The notes under the pieces: model-generated | Database searches by the model: none | Told to the model about the DNA's origin: nothing | What the model saw: only the letters and a program-made list of their open reading frames with translations | Shown here: positions 1 through 7,786 of the stretch, piece by piece | Layout of the letters: each line of letters begins with the position of its first letter | Numbering within the stretch: the first letter of the stretch is position 1 | Source of the DNA: Bacteroidaceae bacterium | Lineage (GTDB): Bacteria; Bacteroidota; Bacteroidia; Bacteroidales; Bacteroidaceae | DNA length: 25,724 bases | Reading direction: 5' to 3' | Assembly: GCA_900770655.1 (NCBI GenBank) | Contig: CAAGLA010000019.1 | Span: forward strand, 1 to 25,724 | Program-made: the position numbers and the translations under genes

Positions 1-7
1 AAAAGTG

Positions 8-82
8 TGGACGTTGACGGATTCGAACCGCCGACCCTCTGCTTGTAAGGCAGATGCTCTAAACCAGCTGAGCTAAACGTCC
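8..82 (-). tRNA. tRNA-Val (anticodon UAC)
   Basis: Read on the minus strand this is a 75-nt cloverleaf. The acceptor stem GGACGTT pairs with AACGTCC, the D arm starts GCTCAGCTGG, the anticodon stem is TCTGC/GCAGA around loop CTTACAA, and the T arm carries TTCGAAT. The anticodon TAC (plus-strand bases 45-47) reads GUA, a valine codon. The discriminator base is A at position 8. The next genomic bases do not spell CCA, so the tail must be added after transcription. The T stem has one G-U pair; otherwise the molecule looks normal. Confidence 0.96.
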
Positions 83-109
83 AATAAGTCGCAAATCTTA
101 ATTGCGATG

Positions 110-141
110 CAAAAGTACATCAAATTAATTCAACCACCAAA
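110..141 (-). promoter_or_regulatory. Bacteroidota-type promoter of tRNA-Val
   Basis: On the minus strand, TTTG (141-138) is followed after 20 bases by TACTTTTG (117-110), a full match to the phylum's TTTG/TAnnTTTG promoter. A start about 7 bases downstream would give a leader of roughly 20 nt before the tRNA. This is the best-spaced promoter in the window. Confidence 0.6.
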
Positions 142-195
142 TTTTTTGAAAAGAATTTTTGTATTGAAACAAAAAAATCGTATTTAATATACAAA

Positions 196-223
196 AAAGA
201 GGGTGAGAAAACTCACCCTCTTT
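196..223 (-). terminator. Intrinsic terminator after ompA
   Basis: A 12-bp perfect inverted repeat (AAAGAGGGTGAG and CTCACCCTCTTT) encloses a 4-base loop, starting 20 bp past the ompA stop codon. On the minus strand it runs into a T tract. It separates ompA from the tRNA promoter. Confidence 0.85.
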
Positions 224-243
224 GAATATCGTTGTATCAAATA

Positions 244-1410
244 TTATCTGACAACCTCGATGATAACGCGACGGTTGAGGCTACGATCTTTGTACTCCTC
301 AGTCTCACCCTTACCAACAACATCTACGTCGTCAACAACAGCACCAAAGCTTCTCAAAGCCTCAGCAACAGCCTGTGCACGATCGAGAGACAATTTGTCG
401 TTGTACTCGTTTGTACCAACGCAGTCAGCGAAACCAACTACGCGGAGCTTAGCGTTAGCAGCTACAGCAGCCTTAGCATAGTCCTCAATGTTCAACATTT
501 CCTTCTTAGAAGCAATCTCAGAAGAGCCGAATGCGAAGAATACAGACTCAGTAACACCTACGAAAGCACCGTCCTGAAGATCCTGAATCTCATCCTGCTT
601 GCGCTGCAACTCGTCCTGAAGTTCCTGAATTCTGTTCTGTGCAGCCTCGTTGCTTGCTGTAGACTGAGCAATCTGGTTGTTCAAACCGTCGATAATGCCA
701 CCGTAGATAGCCTGAAGAGCGGGAAGATCAACTGTTGGCTCCCAACCCACTTTACCAATCTTGTATGTAACACCGACATTAGCCGACCACATCATATCGT
801 GACCGCTCATTGCTGTGCGACCGCTGAAACCGTTACGGAAGAAGAAACCAGCAAGTTCAAGGTTGATAGCCCAACGCTTTGAAACGCGGAATGTATTCAT
901 AATACCGTAGTTTGCAGAAAGTGTACCAGTCAATTCGTCGTCACCCATTGAGTTCTTGTTGTCAGAATCATAACCCTTACGGCCAGCCCAACCAACACCA
1001 ACGTATGGGATAACATTCCAGATACGATCCTCTCTGTAACCGCAAATCATATTGCTGAGGTTGAACAAAGCGTCAAAGTGGAAGTTCATAAATGTTGTGT
1101 GGTCAAAGTTCTCAAAAGCCTGAATGTTCAAACCCTGATAAGCTACTCTCCAACCGAAACCGGGAGTGTGCCATTTACCAACATAAACATTAAGAGCAGG
1201 AGAGATGTGCTTGAAGGGGCTCTCACCGCCGGTTCTGGTACCATTGTAAAGGTTAACACCACCGTTAACACCTACAAACCAGTTGCTACCAAAGCTGTTA
1301 GTTGCCACAGAGTGACTTACTCTGGGAACTACGACCTCGTTAGATGTTCCCTGTGCAAAAGAGAACATTGCAAAACTAGCAAGCGCTAGCGAAATCATAA
1401 ACTTTTTCAT
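244..1410 (-). CDS. ompA: OmpA-family outer-membrane protein
   Basis: This encodes a 388-residue outer-membrane protein that anchors the outer membrane to peptidoglycan. Residues 1-19 form a signal peptide ending in MFSFA-Q. Residues 41-218 alternate aromatic and small residues as expected for a beta-barrel (for example NWFVGVNGGVNLY). Residues 245-280 are a heptad-like coiled coil (RIQELQDELQRKQDEIQDL). Residues 288-388 are an OmpA C-terminal domain: the segment FADCVGTNEYNDKLSLDRAQ carries the Asp (329) and Arg (344) that bind diaminopimelate in this family. The barrel plus coiled coil plus OmpA domain resembles the abundant OmpA proteins of Bacteroides and Porphyromonas. The gene stands alone, with its own terminator and a 249-bp upstream gap. 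The family call is secure; the symbol is by homology. Confidence 0.93.
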   Translation of the reverse strand: MKKFMISLALASFAMFSFAQGTSNEVVVPRVSHSVATNSFGSNWFVGVNGGVNLYNGTRTGGESPFKHISPALNVYVGKWHTPGFGWRVAYQGLNIQAFENFDHTTFMNFHFDALFNLSNMICGYREDRIWNVIPYVGVGWAGRKGYDSDNKNSMGDDELTGTLSANYGIMNTFRVSKRWAINLELAGFFFRNGFSGRTAMSGHDMMWSANVGVTYKIGKVGWEPTVDLPALQAIYGGIIDGLNNQIAQSTASNEAAQNRIQELQDELQRKQDEIQDLQDGAFVGVTESVFFAFGSSEIASKKEMLNIEDYAKAAVAANAKLRVVGFADCVGTNEYNDKLSLDRAQAVAEALRSFGAVVDDVDVVGKGETEEYKDRSLNRRVIIEVVR

Positions 1411-1530
1411 ACTTAAACTAATTAGATTCTAATATTGTGTATTTATTATTAATGTCTACAAACACTCTATTATAAAACAGACAACTCTATATAATGTTTA
1501 CTGCAACTGCACAATGCGACAATAGACAGT

Positions 1531-1561
1531 AATAGATATTATCTATTTATCGGCAAAATTA
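1531..1561 (-). promoter_or_regulatory. Candidate ompA -7 box with adjoining palindrome
   Basis: Minus-strand TAATTTTG (1561-1554) matches TAnnTTTG. A start near 1547 would give a leader of about 137 nt, long but plausible for a major outer-membrane protein. Directly at that start lies a 17-bp palindrome with 8-bp arms AATAGATA/TATCTATT (1531-1547). No well-spaced -33 TTTG is visible, so the promoter call is tentative. Confidence 0.35.
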
Positions 1562-1659
1562 CATAAATTTCACAAACCATAATGCAATGAGCATATAAAA
1601 GAGCCACGCATTAACCTTTTTTAACAATAAATAAACCTTTTTTCCTACCCTTAATATAA

Positions 1660-3522
1660 TTATTTGCTGAAATTCCGTTCGATATCACTGTCGGGCATTA
1701 TATAAATTATACAAGAGCCGTTGGGTGCCAAAGCCGGAGACGATGTACGGAACAGGTCGTCGACAAGCACTTGCATCTCTTCCTGCGACAACACCTGACC
1801 CGGCACTATTGACAAGCCGCTTGCCATAGAGAGAGCAATACGGCTGTGCAACTTATCGGCTGTACCACCCGTTTGCTCCATAACAGAATGCAATATCTCC
1901 ATAAGCAATTTCACAGGGGATAGACCGTCGAGACCAACCGGTACTCCATTTAAAACATACGTTCCACCGCCAAGCGAAGATATATCGAAACCTAAAGCAG
2001 CCAAATCATCCTCCACAGACTCTATTGCAACAGCCTCACCAACAGAGAGTTCAACTCTTTCGGGGAAAAGAAGCCCTTGAGAGGGAGCCTTCCTTTCTGC
2101 AAGCTGCTGGAGATATTTTTCATACAACACCCTTGTATGGGCCCTGCGCTGGTGCACCCACATAAGCCCCGACTTTACAGGGATTAATATATAAGTTCCT
2201 TTATACTGCGACATTGGCACATACTCCTCTGTTGCAAACACACCGCTCGAAACGGAAGTGGGTTTAGAAGGCTCTGCCGGTTCAAAAAGAGCAGAAGCCT
2301 CCATATCCTCGAACGGTGACAAGTCGAGTTTCGTTCCACTGCCTACCGTGTCGTATAACAATTCCCAAGAGTTATCACCGTTTCTGTAATCGGATTTAAT
2401 GTTTTTAAATGGGTTGTACCCGGGGGTATATTTGATTTTAGGAGCCTCGACAGGATGATTATCTGCAGCAGAAATATCCATAGCCGGAATTTCGGGGAAA
2501 GCGTCATCGTCGAAATTCAGGCTTGGAGTTGCATTGAAACGGCCTAAGGCTTCTCGAACGGCCGCAGATATTATTTTCCAGATATTAGGTTCGTCCTCAA
2601 ACTTTATTTCTGTTTTTGTAGGGTGGATGTTTACATCTATCTTTGAGGGGTCTACTGCCAAGTTGAGAAAAAACGAGACTTGTTCACCCTGTGGTATTAC
2701 CCCTTCGTATGCCTCGGCTACAGCTTTTGCAAAGTAGGGATGGCGCATATAGCGGCCGTTCACAAAGAAAAACTGCAAAGCACCCTTCTTTCGGGCACTT
2801 TCAGGAGCTCCTACAAAACCTTTTATGTTTATTAAGGAACTCTCTACCTCAACCTCTATGAGCTGGGGGTTGATTTTCTTTCCGAAGAGAGTTACTATGC
2901 GTTGCCTGAAAGAAGAAGGAGGCAAGGATATCATCTCCTGTCCATTGTGCGATAGCGAAAACTCTGTTCTGCAATTTGTGAGCGCAACTCGTTCGAACTC
3001 CGTTACTATATTGTTAAGTTCTGTCTGCTGCGACTTTAGGAACTTGCGACGGGCAGGAATGTTGAAAAAAAGATTCTTTACCTTGAAATTGCTGCCCACA
3101 GGAGCCGCGACAGGTTCTTGCAACTCAAACTGGGAACCGGATATAGACAAAAGCGTTCCAAGTTCGTCGCCGGCACGGCGGGTAACGAGTTCTACTTGCG
3201 CTACAGCAGCAATAGATGCAAGCGCCTCGCCACGAAAGCCCATAGTCGAAAGAGAGAAAAGGTCTTCGGCACAGGCTATTTTTGAAGTTGCGTGACGTTC
3301 GAATGCCAGACGCGAATCTGTTTCCGACATACCCTTGCCGTCGTCTATAACCTGAATAAGAGTGCGCCCTCCATCGCTTATGACAACGCAGACGCTCGAT
3401 GCACCGGCGTCTACAGCATTCTCCATAAGTTCCTTAACGACAGAAGATGGTCGCTGCACTACCTCACCGGCAGCTATCTGGTTAGCTACGGAATCGGGCA
3501 ACAAATGTATAATATCCTGCAT
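1660..3522 (-). CDS. mutL: DNA mismatch repair protein MutL
   Basis: MutL couples mismatch recognition by MutS to strand removal. The 620-residue product has an intact N-terminal GHKL ATPase: ELMENAVDAG (31-40), DDGKGM (60-65), ATSKI (78-82) and GFRGEAL (95-101), then the transducer domain with NLFFNIPARRKFL (150-162). A linker rich in Pro, Ser and Asp covers about 335-430, and the dimerization domain follows. The C-terminal endonuclease motif, normally DQHA(x)2E(x)4E, reads HQRRAHTRVLYE (457-468). The usual C-terminal C(P/N)HGRP motif is APNGSC (599-604). Nicking activity is therefore doubtful (see findings). It is the last gene of the eight-gene run, starting 9 bp after its upstream neighbour. 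I see no hairpin terminator after it. Confidence 0.97.
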   Translation of the reverse strand: MQDIIHLLPDSVANQIAAGEVVQRPSSVVKELMENAVDAGASSVCVVISDGGRTLIQVIDDGKGMSETDSRLAFERHATSKIACAEDLFSLSTMGFRGEALASIAAVAQVELVTRRAGDELGTLLSISGSQFELQEPVAAPVGSNFKVKNLFFNIPARRKFLKSQQTELNNIVTEFERVALTNCRTEFSLSHNGQEMISLPPSSFRQRIVTLFGKKINPQLIEVEVESSLINIKGFVGAPESARKKGALQFFFVNGRYMRHPYFAKAVAEAYEGVIPQGEQVSFFLNLAVDPSKIDVNIHPTKTEIKFEDEPNIWKIISAAVREALGRFNATPSLNFDDDAFPEIPAMDISAADNHPVEAPKIKYTPGYNPFKNIKSDYRNGDNSWELLYDTVGSGTKLDLSPFEDMEASALFEPAEPSKPTSVSSGVFATEEYVPMSQYKGTYILIPVKSGLMWVHQRRAHTRVLYEKYLQQLAERKAPSQGLLFPERVELSVGEAVAIESVEDDLAALGFDISSLGGGTYVLNGVPVGLDGLSPVKLLMEILHSVMEQTGGTADKLHSRIALSMASGLSIVPGQVLSQEEMQVLVDDLFRTSSPALAPNGSCIIYIMPDSDIERNFSK

Positions 3523-3531
3523 AATCCTTCG

Positions 3532-3834
3532 TCAATAGATACGTACGACAACATCTTTTAAAATATAATAGAGTACCAATGCGCACAATATGAGCCCGGC
3601 AATAGCCAAGCGCGAAGATATGCGCTCGCCGTTCTCCTTGCGTCTTGCAAGATGCGAGTTTTCGCCGGTAAAGGCACCACGTAAACGCTCTTCGGCCGAC
3701 TCCTCTTTAGGAGGCAACATCCCCAAATCGCGTTTGGCATTCTCTACTATCTTGTCGAGTTTTTCCTTACGTTCATCGACAAAGATATACTTATGATTGA
3801 AACGACGCGGTTCACGCTGTTTGAAATATCCCAT
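3532..3834 (-). CDS. Small conserved membrane protein of unknown function
   Basis: This encodes 100 residues. The first 70 are charged and soluble (KYIFVDERKEKLDKIVENAK at 15-34), and residues 76-94 form one hydrophobic helix near the C terminus (LAIAGLILCALVLYYILKD). That predicts a tail-anchored inner-membrane protein with its bulk in the cytoplasm. I recall similar short proteins between mutL and the ostA-like gene in other Bacteroidales, some mislabelled as a riboflavin synthase subunit; nothing here supports that enzyme. It starts 2 bp after the ostA-like stop and ends 9 bp before mutL, so co-translation is likely. Function unknown. Confidence 0.85.
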   Translation of the reverse strand: MGYFKQREPRRFNHKYIFVDERKEKLDKIVENAKRDLGMLPPKEESAEERLRGAFTGENSHLARRKENGERISSRLAIAGLILCALVLYYILKDVVVRIY

Positions 3835-3836
3835 AT

Positions 3837-5486
3837 CTACTCCTCCTCTTCTTCTCTAAAACGGTCCAATGTCGGCAGCGGGATGCTGTCCCTCCTTATT
3901 ACTTTAAGTTCTAAATTACTGCCCTTGCCGCGCCAATTGAAAATATCCTCTTTCGAAAGCGGCCGCACATAATCGAACCAAGCGAAATTATTCAGGAACT
4001 TCTTGTCATCGGGCCGCTGGCTTATAGGATAGAAGACCCCTTTTGCCCTATTGGGTACAATAATCCGGTCAACCTCACCATCTTTAACAAATGCAATGGC
4101 ACGACCTGTCTCCGTTGTGTTCATACCAACATAAGTACTGTCCTCGTCAAGAGGATAAAAGACTATGCCCACACTGCCAATGACCTGCATCTCGTCGAGT
4201 TTCCCCTCTTTGAAAAAGAATTTCATCTCCTGCCCTTTGATTTGGTTATAAAAGGTTGAGTCGAGTTGCTCGGCATAAAGTGTCTGGTTCATAACGTGTA
4301 CCCAGTCGATAGAGGAGGAATCCATATATATTTTAACAATTTCACCAAGCAACTGCACACCGTTGTTCCACAGGATAGGGTCCTTGTACATTGTTATACA
4401 GGTATCTCTCGAGTCGAAGACAAGAGAATCGCACACAGCCTGCATTTCTGGGCCCCAAGCACGAACGTGGTTGAACGCCTTAATCAAGCGGTAGAGCGAA
4501 TCGGTCTCAAGATTGTACGACACAGCCCATATTGTATCGGCGTGCAGGTAGAGCGAATCGCGTTGCGAAAAATCGACAACCTGCGCTCTGTTTGTCACGT
4601 ATGCCGAATCGGTTATCTCGTTAAGATATGCATAATCGCCCAACAGGAGATTCTTGTTTATGGTGTCGGTATAGACTATATTGCCGAACACTTCGCTATA
4701 ACCGTTTGCCGAATCGTAGAATATGGAATCGGCCGTAACATTCTTTTTGTTGTTAAAGAGCACGGAACGGTCGAGCAGAAAGGCGTGGCGTGTCGATGTG
4801 TTATAGCGACCGTTTTCAGAATAGACCTCACTCTCGCCGCTGTAGATGTTTGTCGGGCCCACAATGGTTGCCACCTTGCTGCCTGTGTTGTAGTAGAGAA
4901 TATCGGAAAGCATTCTGAACTTAGGATTCTCGAGGCTTACATCGTCGTTGAAAAGTGCCTCTTTTGTATCTATTGAATATTCGCCATAGTATGAAACAAG
5001 AGTACTCTCGCCATCGTATAGCACACCATATTCAAAAAAATATCCAAGATTGGCATTGCGGTCGAAATCGAGGCTGTCTGTTTCGAGCGTGGTATTCTTG
5101 TCCACAAGCTTCACATTCCCGCGCACACGGGCAAGGTTCGCATCGCCGTCGTAGTCGAGGTAGTCACCAAAAAGGAATAAAGTATCGCCCTGCTCCATAC
5201 GCACATTCTCAAATGCCTGAAAAGAGTTCTTGTTGGGGAAATAGTGTGCACTGTCGCAATACATATACATACTGTCGCGACGGAACTGCACATCGCCAAC
5301 CAGAATCCAAGCATCAGGATTTTCGGCCTCATTAAAGCGGGTTATGTCGGAATGAAGCATTTCGACATAACTTTTTGAGCCGCTGCCCCCCTGCGTTGCA
5401 TTTGTGACAGTCGCTTGCGCCGACATTGTGTGAGAAATTGTGGCTAAAAGCAGAAAGAGGAAAAACCTGCGCATACTATATATCAC
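3837..5486 (-). CDS. OstA/LptA-like lipopolysaccharide transport protein
   Basis: This 549-residue protein has a signal peptide (about 1-23, ending TMSA-Q) and a long region of short beta-strand repeats of the OstA/LptA N-terminal type. Typical pieces are MYCDSAHYFPNKNSFQAFEN, LFLFGDYLDYDGDANLARVR and DTLETDS-like turns, recurring to about residue 350. In this family the strands form a hydrophobic groove that carries lipopolysaccharide across the periplasm from the LptBFG transporter to LptD. At three times the length of E. coli LptA it is the larger Bacteroidota form. Its start overlaps the surA stop by ATGA, which fixes the start and suggests translational coupling. lptB lies about 11 kb away in this window. 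Confidence 0.88.
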   Translation of the reverse strand: MIYSMRRFFLFLLLATISHTMSAQATVTNATQGGSGSKSYVEMLHSDITRFNEAENPDAWILVGDVQFRRDSMYMYCDSAHYFPNKNSFQAFENVRMEQGDTLFLFGDYLDYDGDANLARVRGNVKLVDKNTTLETDSLDFDRNANLGYFFEYGVLYDGESTLVSYYGEYSIDTKEALFNDDVSLENPKFRMLSDILYYNTGSKVATIVGPTNIYSGESEVYSENGRYNTSTRHAFLLDRSVLFNNKKNVTADSIFYDSANGYSEVFGNIVYTDTINKNLLLGDYAYLNEITDSAYVTNRAQVVDFSQRDSLYLHADTIWAVSYNLETDSLYRLIKAFNHVRAWGPEMQAVCDSLVFDSRDTCITMYKDPILWNNGVQLLGEIVKIYMDSSSIDWVHVMNQTLYAEQLDSTFYNQIKGQEMKFFFKEGKLDEMQVIGSVGIVFYPLDEDSTYVGMNTTETGRAIAFVKDGEVDRIIVPNRAKGVFYPISQRPDDKKFLNNFAWFDYVRPLSKEDIFNWRGKGSNLELKVIRRDSIPLPTLDRFREEEEE

Positions 5487-6853
5487 TCCTCGTTATAGAA
5501 CACCCAACCGGGATACTTGAACTCACAACTGTGGGCATCGCGGTTAATTCTAACGTATGTATTCTGCTGTTTTTCTCGAATCCACTCTTGTATGCGCTCC
5601 TCGCCAAGCCTTGCTTCGTAGAGATAGCGCAAGGTCTCGTAATCTTCCTGCAGGGTAGCACGGTGAGCGTCGGTTCTCGATTTCACCTTTACAATGGCAC
5701 ACACAGTGTTTCCGTTATTGAGCATAAGGGTAAACGGCTGTGACACTTCACCTACCTCCAAGCCATCTATCACACGTGCAACATCCACCGGCAGTTCATC
5801 CAAACCAAAGCGCGAAGAGGCGCTCGAACGGTTATACATTATACCGTAGTTGTTACGGGTATCTTTGTCATCGGAGTACTGCATTACAGCATCTTCAAAA
5901 GATATTTCACCGGCTCTTATATCTACAGCAATGGAATCGAGTGAAAGCAACATATTCCTTATGTTGTCATTTGAACGGCGGGGGCGACGCAGAATATGAC
6001 GCACTTTTACCCTGTCGCCACGTTTGTCAATAAGCTGCATAATATGGAAACCGTACTCTGTCTCAACAATCTTTGACACCTTGTTGGGGTCTGTCAGGTT
6101 AAAGGCAACTGTCGCAAATTCCGGAGCAAGTTCACCGCGAGCCTTATAGTCGAGTTCACCGCCACGACGTGCCGAGCCCTGATCTTCGGAGTACATAAGG
6201 GCAAGCGTAGAGAAAGAGGCCTGTCCATTAGAGATTCTTTCGGTATAATCGCGAAGTTCACCCTTCACGCGCTCTATCTCTTCAATATCGACTTCGGGCT
6301 CCGCGGTTATTATCTGCACCTCCACCTGCTGCTGGATAAAAGGTATGCTGTCTACAGGCAAGGAGTCGTAGAAACGACGCACAAGCGCAGGAGAAGCCTT
6401 GACCTCACCTATTATTTTCTGCTTCATCATCTCCATCATATGCATATTATAGAGCTGCTCACGGTACATTTCGCGAATTTCGGCAGAATTCATATTAAAA
6501 TACTCCTCCATTCTCTCTTTAGAGCCTATCTGTTCTATTACGTGGTCTATCTGTGCATCTACCTCACGCATAACATAACCTTCGTCGACCTCTATACTAT
6601 CGAGTGCAGCCTGATGCAAAAAGAGTTGCTGCAAGGCCAAGTCCTCGCCAACCACACAATATGGGTCGCCGTCGAAGCGACGGCCATTTCCCATCCAGTA
6701 ACGGATAGACTCCTCAATGTCGGAACGCAGAATGAATTTATCGCCGACAACCCATTCTACTTGGTCTATAACATTGTCCTGTGCAGAGACACTGCTGCCC
6801 GACAACATAAGGAAAAGGGCACAAAAGTACCCGGTAATAAAATTTCTATTCAT
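5483..6853 (-). CDS. surA: SurA-like periplasmic chaperone / peptidyl-prolyl isomerase
   Basis: SurA escorts unfolded outer-membrane proteins to the BAM complex. The 456-residue product has a signal peptide (1-24, SVSA-Q), a SurA N-domain (about 25-165), parvulin domain 1 (about 176-276) and parvulin domain 2 (about 283-393). Domain 1 has the full signature: YSEDQGSARRGGELDYKARG (221-240), then ELAPEF and the ETEYGFHIMQ strand. Domain 2 is more divergent (YSDDKDTRNNYG). Domain order and length match SurA. Its placement directly before the ostA-like gene fits an outer-membrane assembly operon, since LptD is a known SurA client in E. coli. Confidence 0.92.
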   Translation of the reverse strand: MNRNFITGYFCALFLMLSGSSVSAQDNVIDQVEWVVGDKFILRSDIEESIRYWMGNGRRFDGDPYCVVGEDLALQQLFLHQAALDSIEVDEGYVMREVDAQIDHVIEQIGSKERMEEYFNMNSAEIREMYREQLYNMHMMEMMKQKIIGEVKASPALVRRFYDSLPVDSIPFIQQQVEVQIITAEPEVDIEEIERVKGELRDYTERISNGQASFSTLALMYSEDQGSARRGGELDYKARGELAPEFATVAFNLTDPNKVSKIVETEYGFHIMQLIDKRGDRVKVRHILRRPRRSNDNIRNMLLSLDSIAVDIRAGEISFEDAVMQYSDDKDTRNNYGIMYNRSSASSRFGLDELPVDVARVIDGLEVGEVSQPFTLMLNNGNTVCAIVKVKSRTDAHRATLQEDYETLRYLYEARLGEERIQEWIREKQQNTYVRINRDAHSCEFKYPGWVFYNEE

Positions 6854-6895
6854 CTTAATTATATATTAACCCTGCCAAATGCCAACTACACACCT

Positions 6896-7753
6896 TTAGT
6901 ATAGTTTTACAAGACCGCTGCTTACAGCCTCGTGGAACAAGGTCTCTTTTACATCTTTAATAAACTGAGGCTTCTTGGAGTTCACCAGCAAGTCCCGCAC
7001 ATCGGTTGAGACAAGTTCCAACGGCATTTTTTCACCGGGAAGAAGCAACGTATCGGTACAAACGAAATATGTAAACCCGTTATCCTTAAACTCAACTACT
7101 TTTTTTGCCGCAAGCCTCGACTGCAAATCAACGACAGTCAAAGGCAACTGCTGTGCAAGATACCCCAACGGATGCCACTCCTCCATAAAAAAACCATATT
7201 CCACTGAATTCGACACACAGAACTGCTCAAGAGACTCAAGCCCTTCCAGTCCTTCGGCCGAACACCAACGACGCACATCATTTATACCCCGTATCCTTTC
7301 GGGCAGCTTTACAAAAAATCCCTTAAATAGCGGTTCTTCGACCTCGAACAAAGCTGCATTATTGTTATAGAACAATTCAATTTCTCCGGCAGTAATATTT
7401 GGAACCAGCTGTTGAGTTATCAGAGCATCCTGATACATATTAAGTATAAGATTCTTCCTGTAACTCTCTACCATTCTCTCTATTTCATCTGTTGAAGCGA
7501 TATTCTGGCAAGCCTTGTTATAGAACATCATTTCAACGACCCAACGGTCTACATAGTTCTTCACAAAAGCAACGCTGTCGCCACCGTGACTATGTGTGGC
7601 ATACAAAAGGTTAACCTCGTCTTTATACAAGAATGTGTCGCCGACCGAAGCCAAAGGAGTTCTTCCATTGTGGGGATCGGGCTCTTCGCACGCTGTAAGC
7701 TGCAACAGCATTAGCGGCAGAATTGCATATATGAATATTCGGCGAACGGGCAT
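6896..7753 (-). CDS. Putative lipoprotein, SurA/PpiC-associated
   Basis: The 285-residue product begins with a lipoprotein signal: a hydrophobic stretch, then lipobox LTAC with Cys22, followed by EEPDP. Glu rather than Asp at +2 would be consistent with onward sorting to the outer membrane. The remainder is alpha-helical and resembles the N-terminal chaperone part of SurA/PpiC proteins (for example VNLLYATHSHGGDSVAFVK, EIELFYNNNAALFEVEEP), but no parvulin active-site motif is visible. It lies between two parvulin-family genes (gaps 33 and 42 bp), so it probably works with them as a periplasmic folding factor. The isomerase label it may carry elsewhere is not supported by any catalytic motif. 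Confidence 0.8.
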   Translation of the reverse strand: MPVRRIFIYAILPLMLLQLTACEEPDPHNGRTPLASVGDTFLYKDEVNLLYATHSHGGDSVAFVKNYVDRWVVEMMFYNKACQNIASTDEIERMVESYRKNLILNMYQDALITQQLVPNITAGEIELFYNNNAALFEVEEPLFKGFFVKLPERIRGINDVRRWCSAEGLEGLESLEQFCVSNSVEYGFFMEEWHPLGYLAQQLPLTVVDLQSRLAAKKVVEFKDNGFTYFVCTDTLLLPGEKMPLELVSTDVRDLLVNSKKPQFIKDVKETLFHEAVSSGLVKLY

Positions 7754-7786
7754 CTGTTATCAGTTTTTATTCTACTTTACAGAGGA

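Noticed and set aside
203..882. Plus-strand open frames opposite the 3' half of ompA
   Set aside because: ompA on the minus strand has a signal peptide, coiled coil and OmpA domain. The opposing frames have no domain and no promoter.
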